NCBI RefSeq assembly: GCF_001939115.1
Contig: NZ_MQTZ01000017.1
Location: 134,869-198,868, forward strand
DNA: 64,000 bases
Direction of reading: 5' to 3'
Source: Leptolyngbya sp. 'hensonii'
GTDB taxonomy: Bacteria; Cyanobacteriota; Cyanobacteriia; GCF-001939115
Shown: positions 1 through 8,645 of the stretch, piece after piece
How the letters are laid out: each line of letters starts with the position of its first letter
Position numbering within the stretch: position 1 is the stretch's first letter
The notes under the pieces: model-generated
The model's database searches: none
What the model saw: only the letters and a program-made list of their open reading frames with translations
What the model was told of the DNA's origin: nothing
Position numbers and translations under genes: made by a program

Positions 1-1580
1 AACCAGGCCCGATCGTCATCCACAATCATCACTGTACTGGGCAGATGAGATCCTGATAACATCTGCACTACTGCAGCAATCACCTGTTCTGGAATCGCAG
101 AGGGTTCTAAAAACAGTTTGCCCCCCCGACGGAGAATCTCCAGACGACCCTGCAGGTCACCCTGGTCCGTCACCACCAGAATCGGCAACGTCGGATAGCG
201 CCGTGCAAATTCCGACAAGAGGAGCAGGGAGTCCAGGGAAGGGAGCCTGGGCTCAGACCCTGACTCCGCTTGGGAAGCTCCTGAGGGCAAGCGGAAGAGC
301 AGCGCATCCGGAGGAGTCTCTGAGGTCAACCAACCTTCTGCCACATCCAGGGTTGGTGAAATCGCAGTGCGAATCCCCCGACTTTCCGCCACCTTCACCA
401 GCGATTGGGTAAACCCGGCCTCTCCACCCAGAATCAGCAGCAGGGGTGCATGTCCCGTGGGCAGTTGAGAGGGCTCCACCAAGGTCACACTCTGAATCTC
501 GTCCTGCAGGGCCGTTACCAGAACGTCCAGGAGCGGCGCATGCTTTGGAAGCAAGGGCTGGCGACCTGCCAGCCAGTGCTCCACCTGACGAGCCAAGTGC
601 ATGGCCTTCATTTGCCCAAAAATGCCCAGCGTTCCAGCCAACTTATGGGCCATTTGTTGCCCCTGAGCCTGCTGTTGAGCATCCAGACGATCGGACTGTA
701 ACGCCTCAACAATGGCCGAGAGCAGAGCCAATTGTTCCAGACTCTTGGGTTTCGTGGTCATCCAGGTTTCGTTGAGAAAAGCCAGGTATTGCTGTTGAGC
801 ATCGGCTGATCGGGGATTCAGTCGCCCTGATCCAGCATCGTGCAGCGGTTCTGGTACTCCAGCAGGCACATCCTGAACCACCGACAGGGCTGTTCCAGCC
901 TCTAGGGCAGGTGCTTTCAGGTAGTATCCCCGACCATGCATCGTGGCAATGAAATCCTGGGGAGCCCCAGCCATCAGCAATTTTTGACGGACCCGTCGGA
1001 TATGGGAGCGAACCGTCGCCTCGGAGGGAAATTCTTCCGAAGACCAGAGACGGTCCAGAATTTCCTCCGTACTGAAGACATGGTGACTGTCCTGCAGCAG
1101 CAATTCCAGCAGCTCATATTCTTTAGTTGTCAGACTTAAGAGTTGTCCGTTATAGGTCACCTCACAGGTGCTGGGATTGAGCAGCAACTCCCCCCAGGTT
1201 AATAACGGAAAGGGATTAGAACTTCCCCGCCGCAGCAAAGCCCGAATTCGGGCAACCAGTTCAGCCTGGTCAAATGGCTTCACCACATAGTCATCGGCTC
1301 CAGCATCCAATCCCTGCACTTTAGCCGTGCTACTTTCCTCAGCTGTTAGCAACAAAATTGGCGTCGCATAGCCTTCAGAACGAAATCGCTGACATAAACT
1401 AATGCCATCCAGTTTGGGCAGCATAATATCCAGCACAATCAGGTCATACTCAAACGTGGAACCATAGGTCCAGCCCATCTCCCCATCCTGAACCACATCC
1501 AGCACATAATGATGGGAAGCCAGACTCCGGGTCAGGACTGCAATACAGGACTCATCATCTTCCACTAGCAAGATTTTCAT
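1..1580 (-). CDS. rcaC: RcaC-like response regulator (REC-wHTH-HPt-pseudoREC-REC), partial
   Basis: About 526 residues are visible from the ATG at 1578-1580; the C-terminus lies beyond base 1. Domains in order are a receiver (phospho-acceptor Asp51 in DLIVLDIMLPKLDG), an OmpR-type winged helix (about 128-223), an HPt domain with AHKLAGTLGIFG (His near 312), a degenerate receiver-like segment (about 345-500) and the start of a second true receiver (MIVDDDRAW) at the window edge. F. diplosiphon RcaC, as I recall it, has Asp51, His316 and Asp576 in this order, and the spacing here agrees. RcaC binds DNA and controls phycobiliprotein genes in CA3. It lies 8 bp downstream of a CheY-like gene and an RcaE-like kinase, which is the rcaE-F-C order. 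Similar REC-wHTH-HPt regulators exist outside CA3, so orthology is an inference. Confidence 0.78.
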   Translation of the reverse strand, partial: MKILLVEDDESCIAVLTRSLASHHYVLDVVQDGEMGWTYGSTFEYDLIVLDIMLPKLDGISLCQRFRSEGYATPILLLTAEESSTAKVQGLDAGADDYVVKPFDQAELVARIRALLRRGSSNPFPLLTWGELLLNPSTCEVTYNGQLLSLTTKEYELLELLLQDSHHVFSTEEILDRLWSSEEFPSEATVRSHIRRVRQKLLMAGAPQDFIATMHGRGYYLKAPALEAGTALSVVQDVPAGVPEPLHDAGSGRLNPRSADAQQQYLAFLNETWMTTKPKSLEQLALLSAIVEALQSDRLDAQQQAQGQQMAHKLAGTLGIFGQMKAMHLARQVEHWLAGRQPLLPKHAPLLDVLVTALQDEIQSVTLVEPSQLPTGHAPLLLILGGEAGFTQSLVKVAESRGIRTAISPTLDVAEGWLTSETPPDALLFRLPSGASQAESGSEPRLPSLDSLLLLSEFARRYPTLPILVVTDQGDLQGRLEILRRGGKLFLEPSAIPEQVIAAVVQMLSGSHLPSTVMIVDDDRAW

Positions 1581-1588
1581 ACAGACCA

Positions 1589-2005
1589 CTACCAATCCAG
1601 AATCCGGGTAATTTGTTCCGGCAAATCCAGAGAGTTAAAGGGCTTTGTAATCACCCCACTCACCCCCAAATCATTAAACTGACGTTTTTCTGCTGTCTGG
1701 GCTTTAGCCGTCAACAGGATGACCGGAATTTTTTCAGTCTCTGGATGAGCCTGCAGCGCCTTAAAGGTGGCAATTCCATCCATATCTGGCATCATCACAT
1801 CCAACAGAATCACATCTGGCTGTTCTATTTGAGCCGTTTGAATCCCAACTGGCCCGGAACTGGCCGTCAGCACATCCCAGCCCGTCACCATGCGAATACC
1901 AAATTGCACCACAGTTTGAATGGTTTCTTCGTCATCAATGATCAAAACACGTCTATTATTGGTCATCGGATGGTGACCTCCCTCCATCCCGTCAAAGCTA
2001 CTCAT
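1589..2005 (-). CDS. rcaF: CheY-like single-domain response regulator, RcaF-like
   Basis: The 138-residue protein is a lone receiver domain with no output domain. It has the acidic pocket (LIIDDEE), the phospho-acceptor Asp in VILLDVMMPDMDG, the Thr in LLTAKA and the Lys in ITKPFN. Its start overlaps the end of the upstream kinase by 4 bp, so the two are probably translationally coupled. A stand-alone receiver between a cyanobacteriochrome kinase and a REC-wHTH-HPt-REC regulator matches RcaF, the phosphorelay intermediate of CA3. The first 15 or so residues before the receiver are unusual (MSSFDGMEGGHHPMTN); an internal ATG near MTNNRRV could be the true start. Confidence 0.75.
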   Translation of the reverse strand: MSSFDGMEGGHHPMTNNRRVLIIDDEETIQTVVQFGIRMVTGWDVLTASSGPVGIQTAQIEQPDVILLDVMMPDMDGIATFKALQAHPETEKIPVILLTAKAQTAEKRQFNDLGVSGVITKPFNSLDLPEQITRILDW

Positions 2006-4305
2006 GGCGCGTTGGGGGGCTGACGCCGGTTAGCCCCGATCGCTGGCAAGGTGAACGAAAAAGTACTCCCTCGACCTGGACTACTCTCGGCCCAAATTCT
2101 GCCATCATGCTGTTCAATAATTTTGCGACAGATCGTTAACCCCAGCCCCGTCCCTCCTTTTCTGCGGGAGTCCGACGAATCAACTTGTTGAAACCGCTCA
2201 AAAATACGTTCGAGCTGATCGGCAGGAACCCCCTGGCCTTCATCTCGAACCTGAAACACTGCTTCCGTGGGAAGATTACGGGTTTTGAGTCGGGTTGAAT
2301 TTTGCTCCTGATGCAATTTTTTTTGAATTTTAGCTCCTGCCCGAGCGGATGAGGCAGATTTTGTCTGAGGCGCAGCAGCATCAGGCAGATGGGTTGCTGA
2401 CCCATATTGGACCGTGAGCCAGACGGTCCCCCCTGGGGAGGAAAACTTAATCGCATTACTGAGTAAGTTGGTGAGCGCCTGCTGAATGTAATCAGCATCA
2501 GCCCAGACCATCACATCTTCCGGTTGGGTTACCAGACGCACTTCATGTTGCTGGGCCATCGCCTGCATTGCCTCCGTCGCCTGAATCATCAAATTCGCTG
2601 CATCACAGGCCTGGCGATCCATGATGACTTTACCAGACTCAATCCGTTGTAAATCGAGCACATTATTGACTAAACGCACCAGACGTTCAGTGCTCTCGTT
2701 GGCAATCCCCAGCATTTGCTGCCCATCCCCTGAGAGGGCTCCCAATCGCCCAGTTCCCAGAATCTTCAGGGCGCTATGCAGAGATGTCAGGGGCGTTCGG
2801 AGCTCATGGCTGACTACAGAAATGAACTCATCTTTCATCCGTTCAATAGCTTTGCGATCGCTGATATCACTGGTCAGAGCAAAAAATCCCTTTGTGACCG
2901 CCTGCTCATCCTGGTGCGGGATGTAGGTCACATCGACCGATCGAGAACTACCATCATGGAGCACAATTTCATTTTCATAATTCACCACGCAACCCGACAA
3001 GGTAGCCTCCACATGCACCTGCATACCTCGATAGCAGTCCTCACCCCAAATCTGTTGCAAATGTCGCCCATAAATCTCTTTGGGAGACTGCCCCAGCCAA
3101 TCCCTATAGGCTTTATTGTTAAAGCGATAGCATTGCTGATCGTCCACATAAGCAATCAACACAGGCAGGGCATTTGTAATCAAACGCAATTGCTCCTCAC
3201 TTTGCCTCAGAGCTGCTTCAGCTTGCATCCGATCATTAATCTCCTGCTGCAAACTGCGATTCACCTGTTTCAATTCAGCAGTCCGGACTTCTACCATTTC
3301 TTCCAGATGCTCCAGCAATTGGGCCTGGGCCAGGGCAATACTGATTTGATCTGCCAGTTGCTGCATCAGTTCCAATTCAAAGTCAACCCAGTGACGGGTT
3401 TGATTGCACTGATGGGCAATCAACAGACCCCAGAGTTGGCTTTGAGAGGCAGATTCACCTGAAGTATGAGGACTCAGGGTTTGCAGAATCGGCACAATCA
3501 ACTTGGCTTTAATGTTGAATTGATCGACAAACTCAACCAGGCATTGGGCCAACCCGGCTGTCACATCATGCACATCTACGATCGCCCGCACCCGGCCCTG
3601 GGCATAGAGCTGTTGATACGCTGCGGGAAACACTTCTTCAGGAAATTCCAGATCCATCAGGGCTGGATAATCCGGCAACACGGCTTCGCTGATCGTTTTA
3701 CCGGTACCATCAGGCAACACCTGGTAAATCAGCACCCGATCAGCCTGCAGAATCCGCTGCACTTCTGTCACTGTTGTATGCAAAATCTCCTTCAATTGCA
3801 GAGATTTTCGAATCTTTAAGGTCACTTCTGAAAACAGTTCAACTCGTTGCTGCTGCCGTCGCAGCTCATCATCCATCGCTTTTTTCCGATCGGAAATATC
3901 ACGCAAGATCAGCAGATGGCAGTCCGGCAGGACATCCAGGGTCAAGGTATATTCCACATCCCGCGCTGCCTTTTTTCCTAGGGATAGTTGCCCTGCTGAC
4001 ATTAATTCCCCGCCTTGCGCCCGCTCTCGCACGGAGGGAACGGCAAACCCACCCTGCATAAAATCTGGCAGGGCATGCCCAATCAGACCCTGGCGATCCA
4101 GCCCAAACAGCTTACAGGCTGTCGCATTCAGATCAACCAGACCACCGTCATCCTGAATCAGAACGATCGCATCCTGAGCTTTCTCAAACAAAGACTGCAA
4201 CAGAATTGAGCCAGTCTGCTGTTGGGCCAGCTTTTGCTTGACTGGTTTTGCACTGGTTTTGCGATCGTCAGATTTTGGGGTGGAACGAGAAGAACGTTTA
4301 GGCAC
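2002..4305 (-). CDS. rcaE: Cyanobacteriochrome histidine kinase, RcaE-like (PAS-GAF-PAS-HK)
   Basis: The 767-residue soluble kinase has a PAS domain (about 35-142), a GAF domain (about 155-335), a coiled linker, a second PAS (about 370-485), HisKA with SHELRTPL (His500) and HATPase_c (N box near 615, GTGLGL near 720). In the GAF domain Cys255 lies in AQCLVEFVDQF, just before KAKLIVPI; this is the position of the bilin-binding Cys, and the Cys-Leu pair is typical of CcaS/RcaE green/red sensors. F. diplosiphon RcaE is about 655 residues. The extra length here is mainly at the N-terminus, in a GAF loop (about 275-290) and in a roughly 45-residue basic, low-complexity insertion inside the ATPase domain (about 635-680). 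It is the first gene of the set with the RcaF- and RcaC-like genes. Chromophore binding is inferred. Confidence 0.75.
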   Translation of the reverse strand: MPKRSSRSTPKSDDRKTSAKPVKQKLAQQQTGSILLQSLFEKAQDAIVLIQDDGGLVDLNATACKLFGLDRQGLIGHALPDFMQGGFAVPSVRERAQGGELMSAGQLSLGKKAARDVEYTLTLDVLPDCHLLILRDISDRKKAMDDELRRQQQRVELFSEVTLKIRKSLQLKEILHTTVTEVQRILQADRVLIYQVLPDGTGKTISEAVLPDYPALMDLEFPEEVFPAAYQQLYAQGRVRAIVDVHDVTAGLAQCLVEFVDQFNIKAKLIVPILQTLSPHTSGESASQSQLWGLLIAHQCNQTRHWVDFELELMQQLADQISIALAQAQLLEHLEEMVEVRTAELKQVNRSLQQEINDRMQAEAALRQSEEQLRLITNALPVLIAYVDDQQCYRFNNKAYRDWLGQSPKEIYGRHLQQIWGEDCYRGMQVHVEATLSGCVVNYENEIVLHDGSSRSVDVTYIPHQDEQAVTKGFFALTSDISDRKAIERMKDEFISVVSHELRTPLTSLHSALKILGTGRLGALSGDGQQMLGIANESTERLVRLVNNVLDLQRIESGKVIMDRQACDAANLMIQATEAMQAMAQQHEVRLVTQPEDVMVWADADYIQQALTNLLSNAIKFSSPGGTVWLTVQYGSATHLPDAAAPQTKSASSARAGAKIQKKLHQEQNSTRLKTRNLPTEAVFQVRDEGQGVPADQLERIFERFQQVDSSDSRRKGGTGLGLTICRKIIEQHDGRIWAESSPGRGSTFSFTLPAIGANRRQPPNAP

Positions 4306-4564
4306 CTGAGTTCAGGGCAAAGGACCTTTTCATTGTTTATCCAAACCTATCGAAAGTTCAAATTTAGTAAAGTTGATGTAGCGAAACTTAATTTTACGCA
4401 ATATTTGTCCGACCAGGTTCCCGCATTCAGCCCCAGGTGAGTGGAATCTCGACATCGCTTCCCTCGACTTAAGCCATGGGGAGGCCAGTAGCCCAGTCAC
4501 CGACCCTGCCCCCAATCAGGCTAAGATTCAAGATACAAATATTTATCTTGTCAAACCAGCGATC

Positions 4565-5056
4565 GTGAACGAGAACTATTTAGGACGCATGCTGCTCTCC
4601 CACAACTTTGATGTTGGAGGCGACAGCATTCCAGCCCTCAATCGAGAAGAATTTTTTGCCGTCTTCAGGGAGGGTCTCAATTCCCAGATCCCCTTGCAAT
4701 GTCGGCTGGTCAACAACCCCCACTGGATTGTCGAAATCCGGTTCCCTTCAGATGAATTCTCCCCAGCCCAGGTGGGTCAGCTCTGTGCCCTGGCTCTGGT
4801 CGAGAAACGTCAGGCTCAGGGAGTTCCTGCAGCGGCAATGCCGGAAGTGCTGATTCTGGGGGGTCTGAAGACGACCCCACCCACCAGTGACTCGCCCGAC
4901 GCGCTGCAACCCGGCGAATGGGGGGTAGATGTGGTGGAAACGACTGACGGGGCAACTTTTCTGCAAACGATCCAATGGAATACGGTAATCGCTGAGAAAC
5001 CGCAGGACAGCATTTTTAAGGTGGAACTGAAGACAGACCAGGTTCTGAAGAGATAG
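4565..5056 (+). CDS. Hypothetical protein, 163 aa
   Basis: I do not recognise this family. The start is GTG at 4565 (MNENYLGRML). No signal peptide or membrane segment is evident. It is a compact, mildly acidic soluble protein with alternating hydrophobic stretches and a proline-rich stretch near 98-112. It is divergent from the rcaE-like kinase, with a 259-bp gap that must hold both promoters, and lies 80 bp upstream of the ankyrin gene on the same strand. A later ATG at residue 9 is a possible alternative start. Confidence 0.6.
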   Translation: MNENYLGRMLLSHNFDVGGDSIPALNREEFFAVFREGLNSQIPLQCRLVNNPHWIVEIRFPSDEFSPAQVGQLCALALVEKRQAQGVPAAAMPEVLILGGLKTTPPTSDSPDALQPGEWGVDVVETTDGATFLQTIQWNTVIAEKPQDSIFKVELKTDQVLKR

Positions 5057-5136
5057 GACGGTCCCCATTTCAGATCCTTTGTCCAGTCGTTGCCTGCAAC
5101 GGCTGTCAGCTTATCCTTTCTCCCCTTTTCTCCCCT

Positions 5137-5841
5137 ATGCCCTCCCCCAATCAAATCCTGATCCGTGCCATTATCCAAGGGGATGTGGCCCAGGTAGAAG
5201 CCCTCCTGACTGCAGGGGTAGCCGTCAATACCACGGGTGGCGTCACCCCCGTTGGAGCCAGTAACACCGCTCTGATGTGGGCAGCAGCCGAAGGACATCT
5301 GGAGATCGTGGACCTGTTGCTGGCCCACGGAGCCTCAGTCAATGAGCAAAACGACGCCCAGTATACCGCCCTCATGTTTGCTGCCGAAGCAGGCTACCGA
5401 GACATTGTTTCCATCCTGCTCGATCACAAGGCGGGGATTCACCCTCGCAACCCATACGCTGAAACCGTCCTGATGGCCATGGCTCGCCAGGGTCAAACCG
5501 ACCTCGTACAGCGGTTGGTCGGGATGGGGGCGGAGGTGAATGCCAGGAATAAAATCGGAGACACCGCCCTTTACCTGGCTGTCGATCATGGTCACTCCTA
5601 CACAGTCAAAGCCCTGATCGAGCTGGGCGGCGAGGTCAATACGGAAAATCTGGGAGGGTGGACTCCCCTGATGATGGCAGCGGCCCGTGGCGACCTGGAA
5701 ACCATCAGCCTTTTGCTCCAGCATGGGGCAGACTTCCGCCCTCGCAATCGCTGGGGAGCAACTGCCTTAAGCGAAGCCCGCAAGTCCTTCCGCTCCCAGC
5801 AGGCCGCAGACTTATTGATTCAAGCAGGTGCAATGGAGTGA
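5137..5841 (+). CDS. Ankyrin-repeat protein
   Basis: The 234-residue protein is made almost entirely of ankyrin repeats, with repeated TALMWAAAEGHLEIVDLLL, TALMFAAEAGYRDIVSILL and TPLMMAAARGDLETISLLL motifs; six or seven repeats are visible between about 5 and 230. It has no enzymatic domain, signal peptide or transmembrane segment, so a cytoplasmic protein-binding role is likely. It ends 5 bp before the HEAT-repeat gene, so the two are probably cotranscribed. Ankyrin proteins are common in cyanobacteria and the partner cannot be read from sequence. Confidence 0.85.
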   Translation: MPSPNQILIRAIIQGDVAQVEALLTAGVAVNTTGGVTPVGASNTALMWAAAEGHLEIVDLLLAHGASVNEQNDAQYTALMFAAEAGYRDIVSILLDHKAGIHPRNPYAETVLMAMARQGQTDLVQRLVGMGAEVNARNKIGDTALYLAVDHGHSYTVKALIELGGEVNTENLGGWTPLMMAAARGDLETISLLLQHGADFRPRNRWGATALSEARKSFRSQQAADLLIQAGAME

Positions 5842-5846
5842 ATCCT

Positions 5847-6524
5847 ATGAATTCTAATCCCCTGGCTCATCTGGAAGCCTTACTGCGATCGGGCGCTGTA
5901 GACCAGTGCAAAGCCGCCCTGGATGAACTGGCCCAATCCCCGCCCGAACTGGCCCTCCCGATTCTGGAACGACTGGCTAGCGATCGGGACTTTCTCCGCC
6001 GTCGTTTTGCTGTCATGGGGCTGGGCAATCACCGCACCCGGGAAGCTCTGCAAATTCTGAAATCCTTACTGGACAGCGAGCAGGATGATAATGTTCTAGC
6101 CGAAGTCGCCAATTCCCTCTTCGAGTTTGGAACCGAGGCCATCCCCTTACTAGAACAATTATTTTATCGCAATCATCACTGGCTCACCCGCCAAACCATT
6201 CTCTCAATTCTGATGGAAGCCCAGCAGGATGAAATCCTGTTGGCTGTCATCCAGGAAGGGCTGCAGGATGAGGCCCAGAGTGTGAAGGAAACCGCTATTC
6301 TGGCATTAGGAAGTCTGCTGAATGGCCCCTGCCTGACGGATGCTTTAGCCCTGCTGACGGTACTGGCCCAGGCTCCCAACTGGCGCGATCGCTGGCGCAC
6401 AGCAACTGCCCTCAGCCGATCGGAAGATCCCAGGGCCAGAGGACTCGTGGCCCAACTCCAACAGGATGAAAACCATTACGTGGTGGCCGCTGCCCTCGAA
6501 GCAGGGTTGCATCAAGGAGCCTGA
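5847..6524 (+). CDS. HEAT-repeat protein of the PBS-lyase-like group
   Basis: The ATG at 5847 gives 225 residues; a longer in-frame reading starting upstream would run through the ankyrin gene and is rejected. The sequence is a series of helical HEAT/PBS-lyase-like repeats (RRRFAVMGLGNHRTREALQI, NVLAEVANSLFEFGTEAIPL, SVKETAILALGSL, WRDRWRTATALSRSED). Related proteins include E/F-type bilin lyases (CpcE/F), NblB and the cyanobacterial IaiH scaffold. This one does not look like CpcE, CpcF or CpeZ in the parts I can recall. Its place 50 bp before a CpcS-type lyase and close to the cpe operon makes a phycobiliprotein role possible. An IaiH-like scaffold is an equal alternative. Confidence 0.75.
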   Translation: MNSNPLAHLEALLRSGAVDQCKAALDELAQSPPELALPILERLASDRDFLRRRFAVMGLGNHRTREALQILKSLLDSEQDDNVLAEVANSLFEFGTEAIPLLEQLFYRNHHWLTRQTILSILMEAQQDEILLAVIQEGLQDEAQSVKETAILALGSLLNGPCLTDALALLTVLAQAPNWRDRWRTATALSRSEDPRARGLVAQLQQDENHYVVAAALEAGLHQGA

Positions 6525-6574
6525 ATCGGGAGGATAGAAACGGGTTTGGTTAAAATGGCAAAACAGGACATACC

Positions 6575-7129
6575 ATGGACGCTCTGACACACCTGCAGCA
6601 GTTTTTTGAGGCTTGCATTGGGACCTGGACCACAGAACGAACTTACCACTACCTGACCTATCAGGAGGTGGAACGATCACGGACCGAATTTCAGATCCAG
6701 CCGATCCAGACGGAGGGTAAAGCCAGCGTTCTGGTGGATAACCAGTATCCTGAGCCAGCCGATCTCAATGCCCTACCGGGATACCATCTGGATTTCGCCA
6801 CCGTTTCCGAGAAAGGAGAACGGGTCAACCAATCCCTGAATATGCTGTTTGTGCCCCAGGGAGCAGAGAATGCCATTGTGGTGGGGGATTACCTGCGCGA
6901 TCGGGCCTATGAAGAATCTCGACCGATCGTGTCCCAGTTTCGCTTTAACCCGGACCATCGAGAACTCCTGATGACAACCCAATATACTCAGGTGGTTTCC
7001 GTAGATTCCATTACCCTGGTCAATCCCCGACTTCGTATCCGCAAGATTCTCAATTATCGTCGGCCAACTGCAGGAGAAGCCCTGCAAGAGGTTGTTCTGG
7101 TCGGTTTTGGGGTGGAGCAGAAAAGCTAG
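6575..7129 (+). CDS. CpcS/CpeS-family phycobiliprotein lyase
   Basis: The 184-residue protein starts FFEACIGTWTTERTYHYL, the family signature in which a short helix leads into a FABP-like ten-stranded barrel. It retains conserved stretches such as YLRDRAYEES, the strand-loop pattern FRFNPDHRELLMTTQY and IWFVNP-like VNPRLRIRKI. CpcS-type lyases attach phycocyanobilin or phycoerythrobilin to Cys84-type sites of phycobiliprotein subunits. A second, more CpeS-like member is encoded at 11037. This copy may be a CpcS/CpcU-type enzyme serving phycocyanin or allophycocyanin; the subtype needs phylogeny. It lies 377 bp upstream of cpeC. Confidence 0.88.
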   Translation: MDALTHLQQFFEACIGTWTTERTYHYLTYQEVERSRTEFQIQPIQTEGKASVLVDNQYPEPADLNALPGYHLDFATVSEKGERVNQSLNMLFVPQGAENAIVVGDYLRDRAYEESRPIVSQFRFNPDHRELLMTTQYTQVVSVDSITLVNPRLRIRKILNYRRPTAGEALQEVVLVGFGVEQKS

Positions 7130-7506
7130 AGGCATGGCAGACAGGGTGCATGGGTAAAACCCATACAGGCCAGGCGGAATCACCTGATCTGTAGCCCAGA
7201 TGGACGCAGGATTCGGCGGGAAAAACAACCGGGATTTTGTCCAGAGTGCAGACTTATGCCATGAAAATTCATAAATCTTGACGATCAGGGCTGCCCCCTT
7301 GTACGAAGATTGATCATAACAAAGCGTATAAAGAGCCTCAAAGGCCTTATCATTGACGGGGTTGGCGTTCCCCTGCATGGGGTTCGAGTTTCAATATGAG
7401 ACGAATCAATCCGGTAAATTCGATTAACCCAGGTGAATATTCTTAGGTTTCTTCACCCATTGAAACAATTTTCTTAAACTTTGTTGTTAACCAGGAGATA
7501 CCGTTC
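7130..7506 (+). promoter_or_regulatory. Intergenic region and leader upstream of the cpe operon
   Basis: These 377 bp contain no convincing gene. There is a short hairpin after the lyase (ATGGGT/ACCCAT, 7150-7164), a second one (CCCC TGCAT GGGG, about 7370-7382) and an AT-rich tract at 7420-7490. A good Shine-Dalgarno (AGGAGA) precedes cpeC. I looked for the CcaR G-box and for the RcaC L-box (TTGCACA) and saw neither. The promoter of the operon should be here but I cannot place it. Confidence 0.5.
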
Positions 7507-8367
7507 ATGGCTTTCGGACCAGCGTCACGTTTAGGGGTGAGTTTATTTGATGAAACTCCTCCAGTTGAGTGGGTACCCGGTCGCTCAGACGAAGAGGCCG
7601 AATCAATCATTCGCGCCGTCTATAGACAAGTCTTGGGTAATGCCTACGTGATGGAAAGTGAGCGGCTCACCGTGCCTGAGTCGCAATTCAAGCGGGGCGA
7701 ATTCAGCGTTCGCGAATTTGTCCGGGCAGTGGCCAAGTCTGATCTCTATCGCTCCCGCTTTTTCACCAGTTGCGCTCGTTATCGGGCGATCGAACTGAAC
7801 TTCAGACACCTGTTGGGTCGGTCCCCACTGGACTTGGAAGAAATGCGGGTCCACAGCACGATTCTGGATACTCAGGGATTTGATGCAGAAATCGACTCCT
7901 ATATCGATAGTGATGAGTACCAGAACACCTTTGGCGAGAGCATTGTTCCCTACATCCGGGGCTACAAAACCGAAGCCTGCCAGAGCATGGTTCAATTTAC
8001 CCACACCTTCCAACTGGTGCGGGGTGCTGCCAGCAGCAGCCTGAAGGGGGATCTGGCCGGTAAGAGCCCCAAGCTCAATTCCCTCGTCATTCAGTCCATC
8101 CCGACCCCAGTGATCTCGCCTGCCGGAGATGGGGCAACCTTCCGCAACCCACCCGTTGTTTCCCGGACCCGCTTGGGTGTGGGTGCTGGTGAAGGCGGTA
8201 AGGTCTATCGGATTGAGGTCACGGGTTACCGGGCGAAGTCCTTCAATAACATCTCCAAGTTCCGCCGTTCCAACCAGGTTTTCCTGGTGCCGTTCGATAA
8301 ACTCTCCCAAGAGTACCAGAGAATCCACCAGCAAGGTGGTGTCATCGCCAGCATTACCCTCGTCTAG
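7507..8367 (+). CDS. cpeC: Phycoerythrin-associated rod linker CpeC
   Basis: The 286-residue protein opens with MAFGPASRLGVSLFDETPP, followed by a phycobilisome linker domain (Pfam PF00427 type, about 20-150) with IIRAVYRQVLGNAYVMESER and AIELNFRHLLGR. It ends with a CpcD-like domain (about 232-285; YRIEVTGYRAK ... KLSQEYQRIHQQGGVIASITLV). This layout and the N-terminus match CpeC of cpeCDE operons, the linker joining phycoerythrin hexamers in the rod. It has a close paralogue on the other strand at 46634-47494. It is the first gene of the operon and is followed by an unusually long 278-bp spacer. Confidence 0.93.
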   Translation: MAFGPASRLGVSLFDETPPVEWVPGRSDEEAESIIRAVYRQVLGNAYVMESERLTVPESQFKRGEFSVREFVRAVAKSDLYRSRFFTSCARYRAIELNFRHLLGRSPLDLEEMRVHSTILDTQGFDAEIDSYIDSDEYQNTFGESIVPYIRGYKTEACQSMVQFTHTFQLVRGAASSSLKGDLAGKSPKLNSLVIQSIPTPVISPAGDGATFRNPPVVSRTRLGVGAGEGGKVYRIEVTGYRAKSFNNISKFRRSNQVFLVPFDKLSQEYQRIHQQGGVIASITLV

Positions 8368-8645
8368 TCCCTGGCTCAGATCCCTCCGTTCCCTTAAAGC
8401 ACATTCCTGCAGGCTATGAGCAGGGCGCTACTTGGCAAAGCCATGGCCGCTCAAATCAGGGATGGTAGCCGGATTGTTAGGGGGATCTCCCACTCAGGTC
8501 ATACCCATTTCATGGTTGCAGGTGACACCCCTTTGCAGCCGAAGATTTTTTGTGGCGCACTTCCACTTTTGGATGGGTCAGCCTTGGATGGGTATGGTTT
8601 CTCAACCACTCATTTTGTTGAAAACTTTTAGGAGATCACATTTCA

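Noticed and set aside
5658-5846. Upstream extension of the HEAT-repeat gene
   Set aside because: It runs in another frame through the ankyrin gene; the ATG at 5847 begins a normal N-terminus.
7603-8334. Long minus-strand frame opposite cpeC
   Set aside because: It mirrors the linker codons, has no family resemblance and lacks a ribosome site. Similar frames opposite other linkers, nrdJ and the mannosidase were dropped for the same reason.
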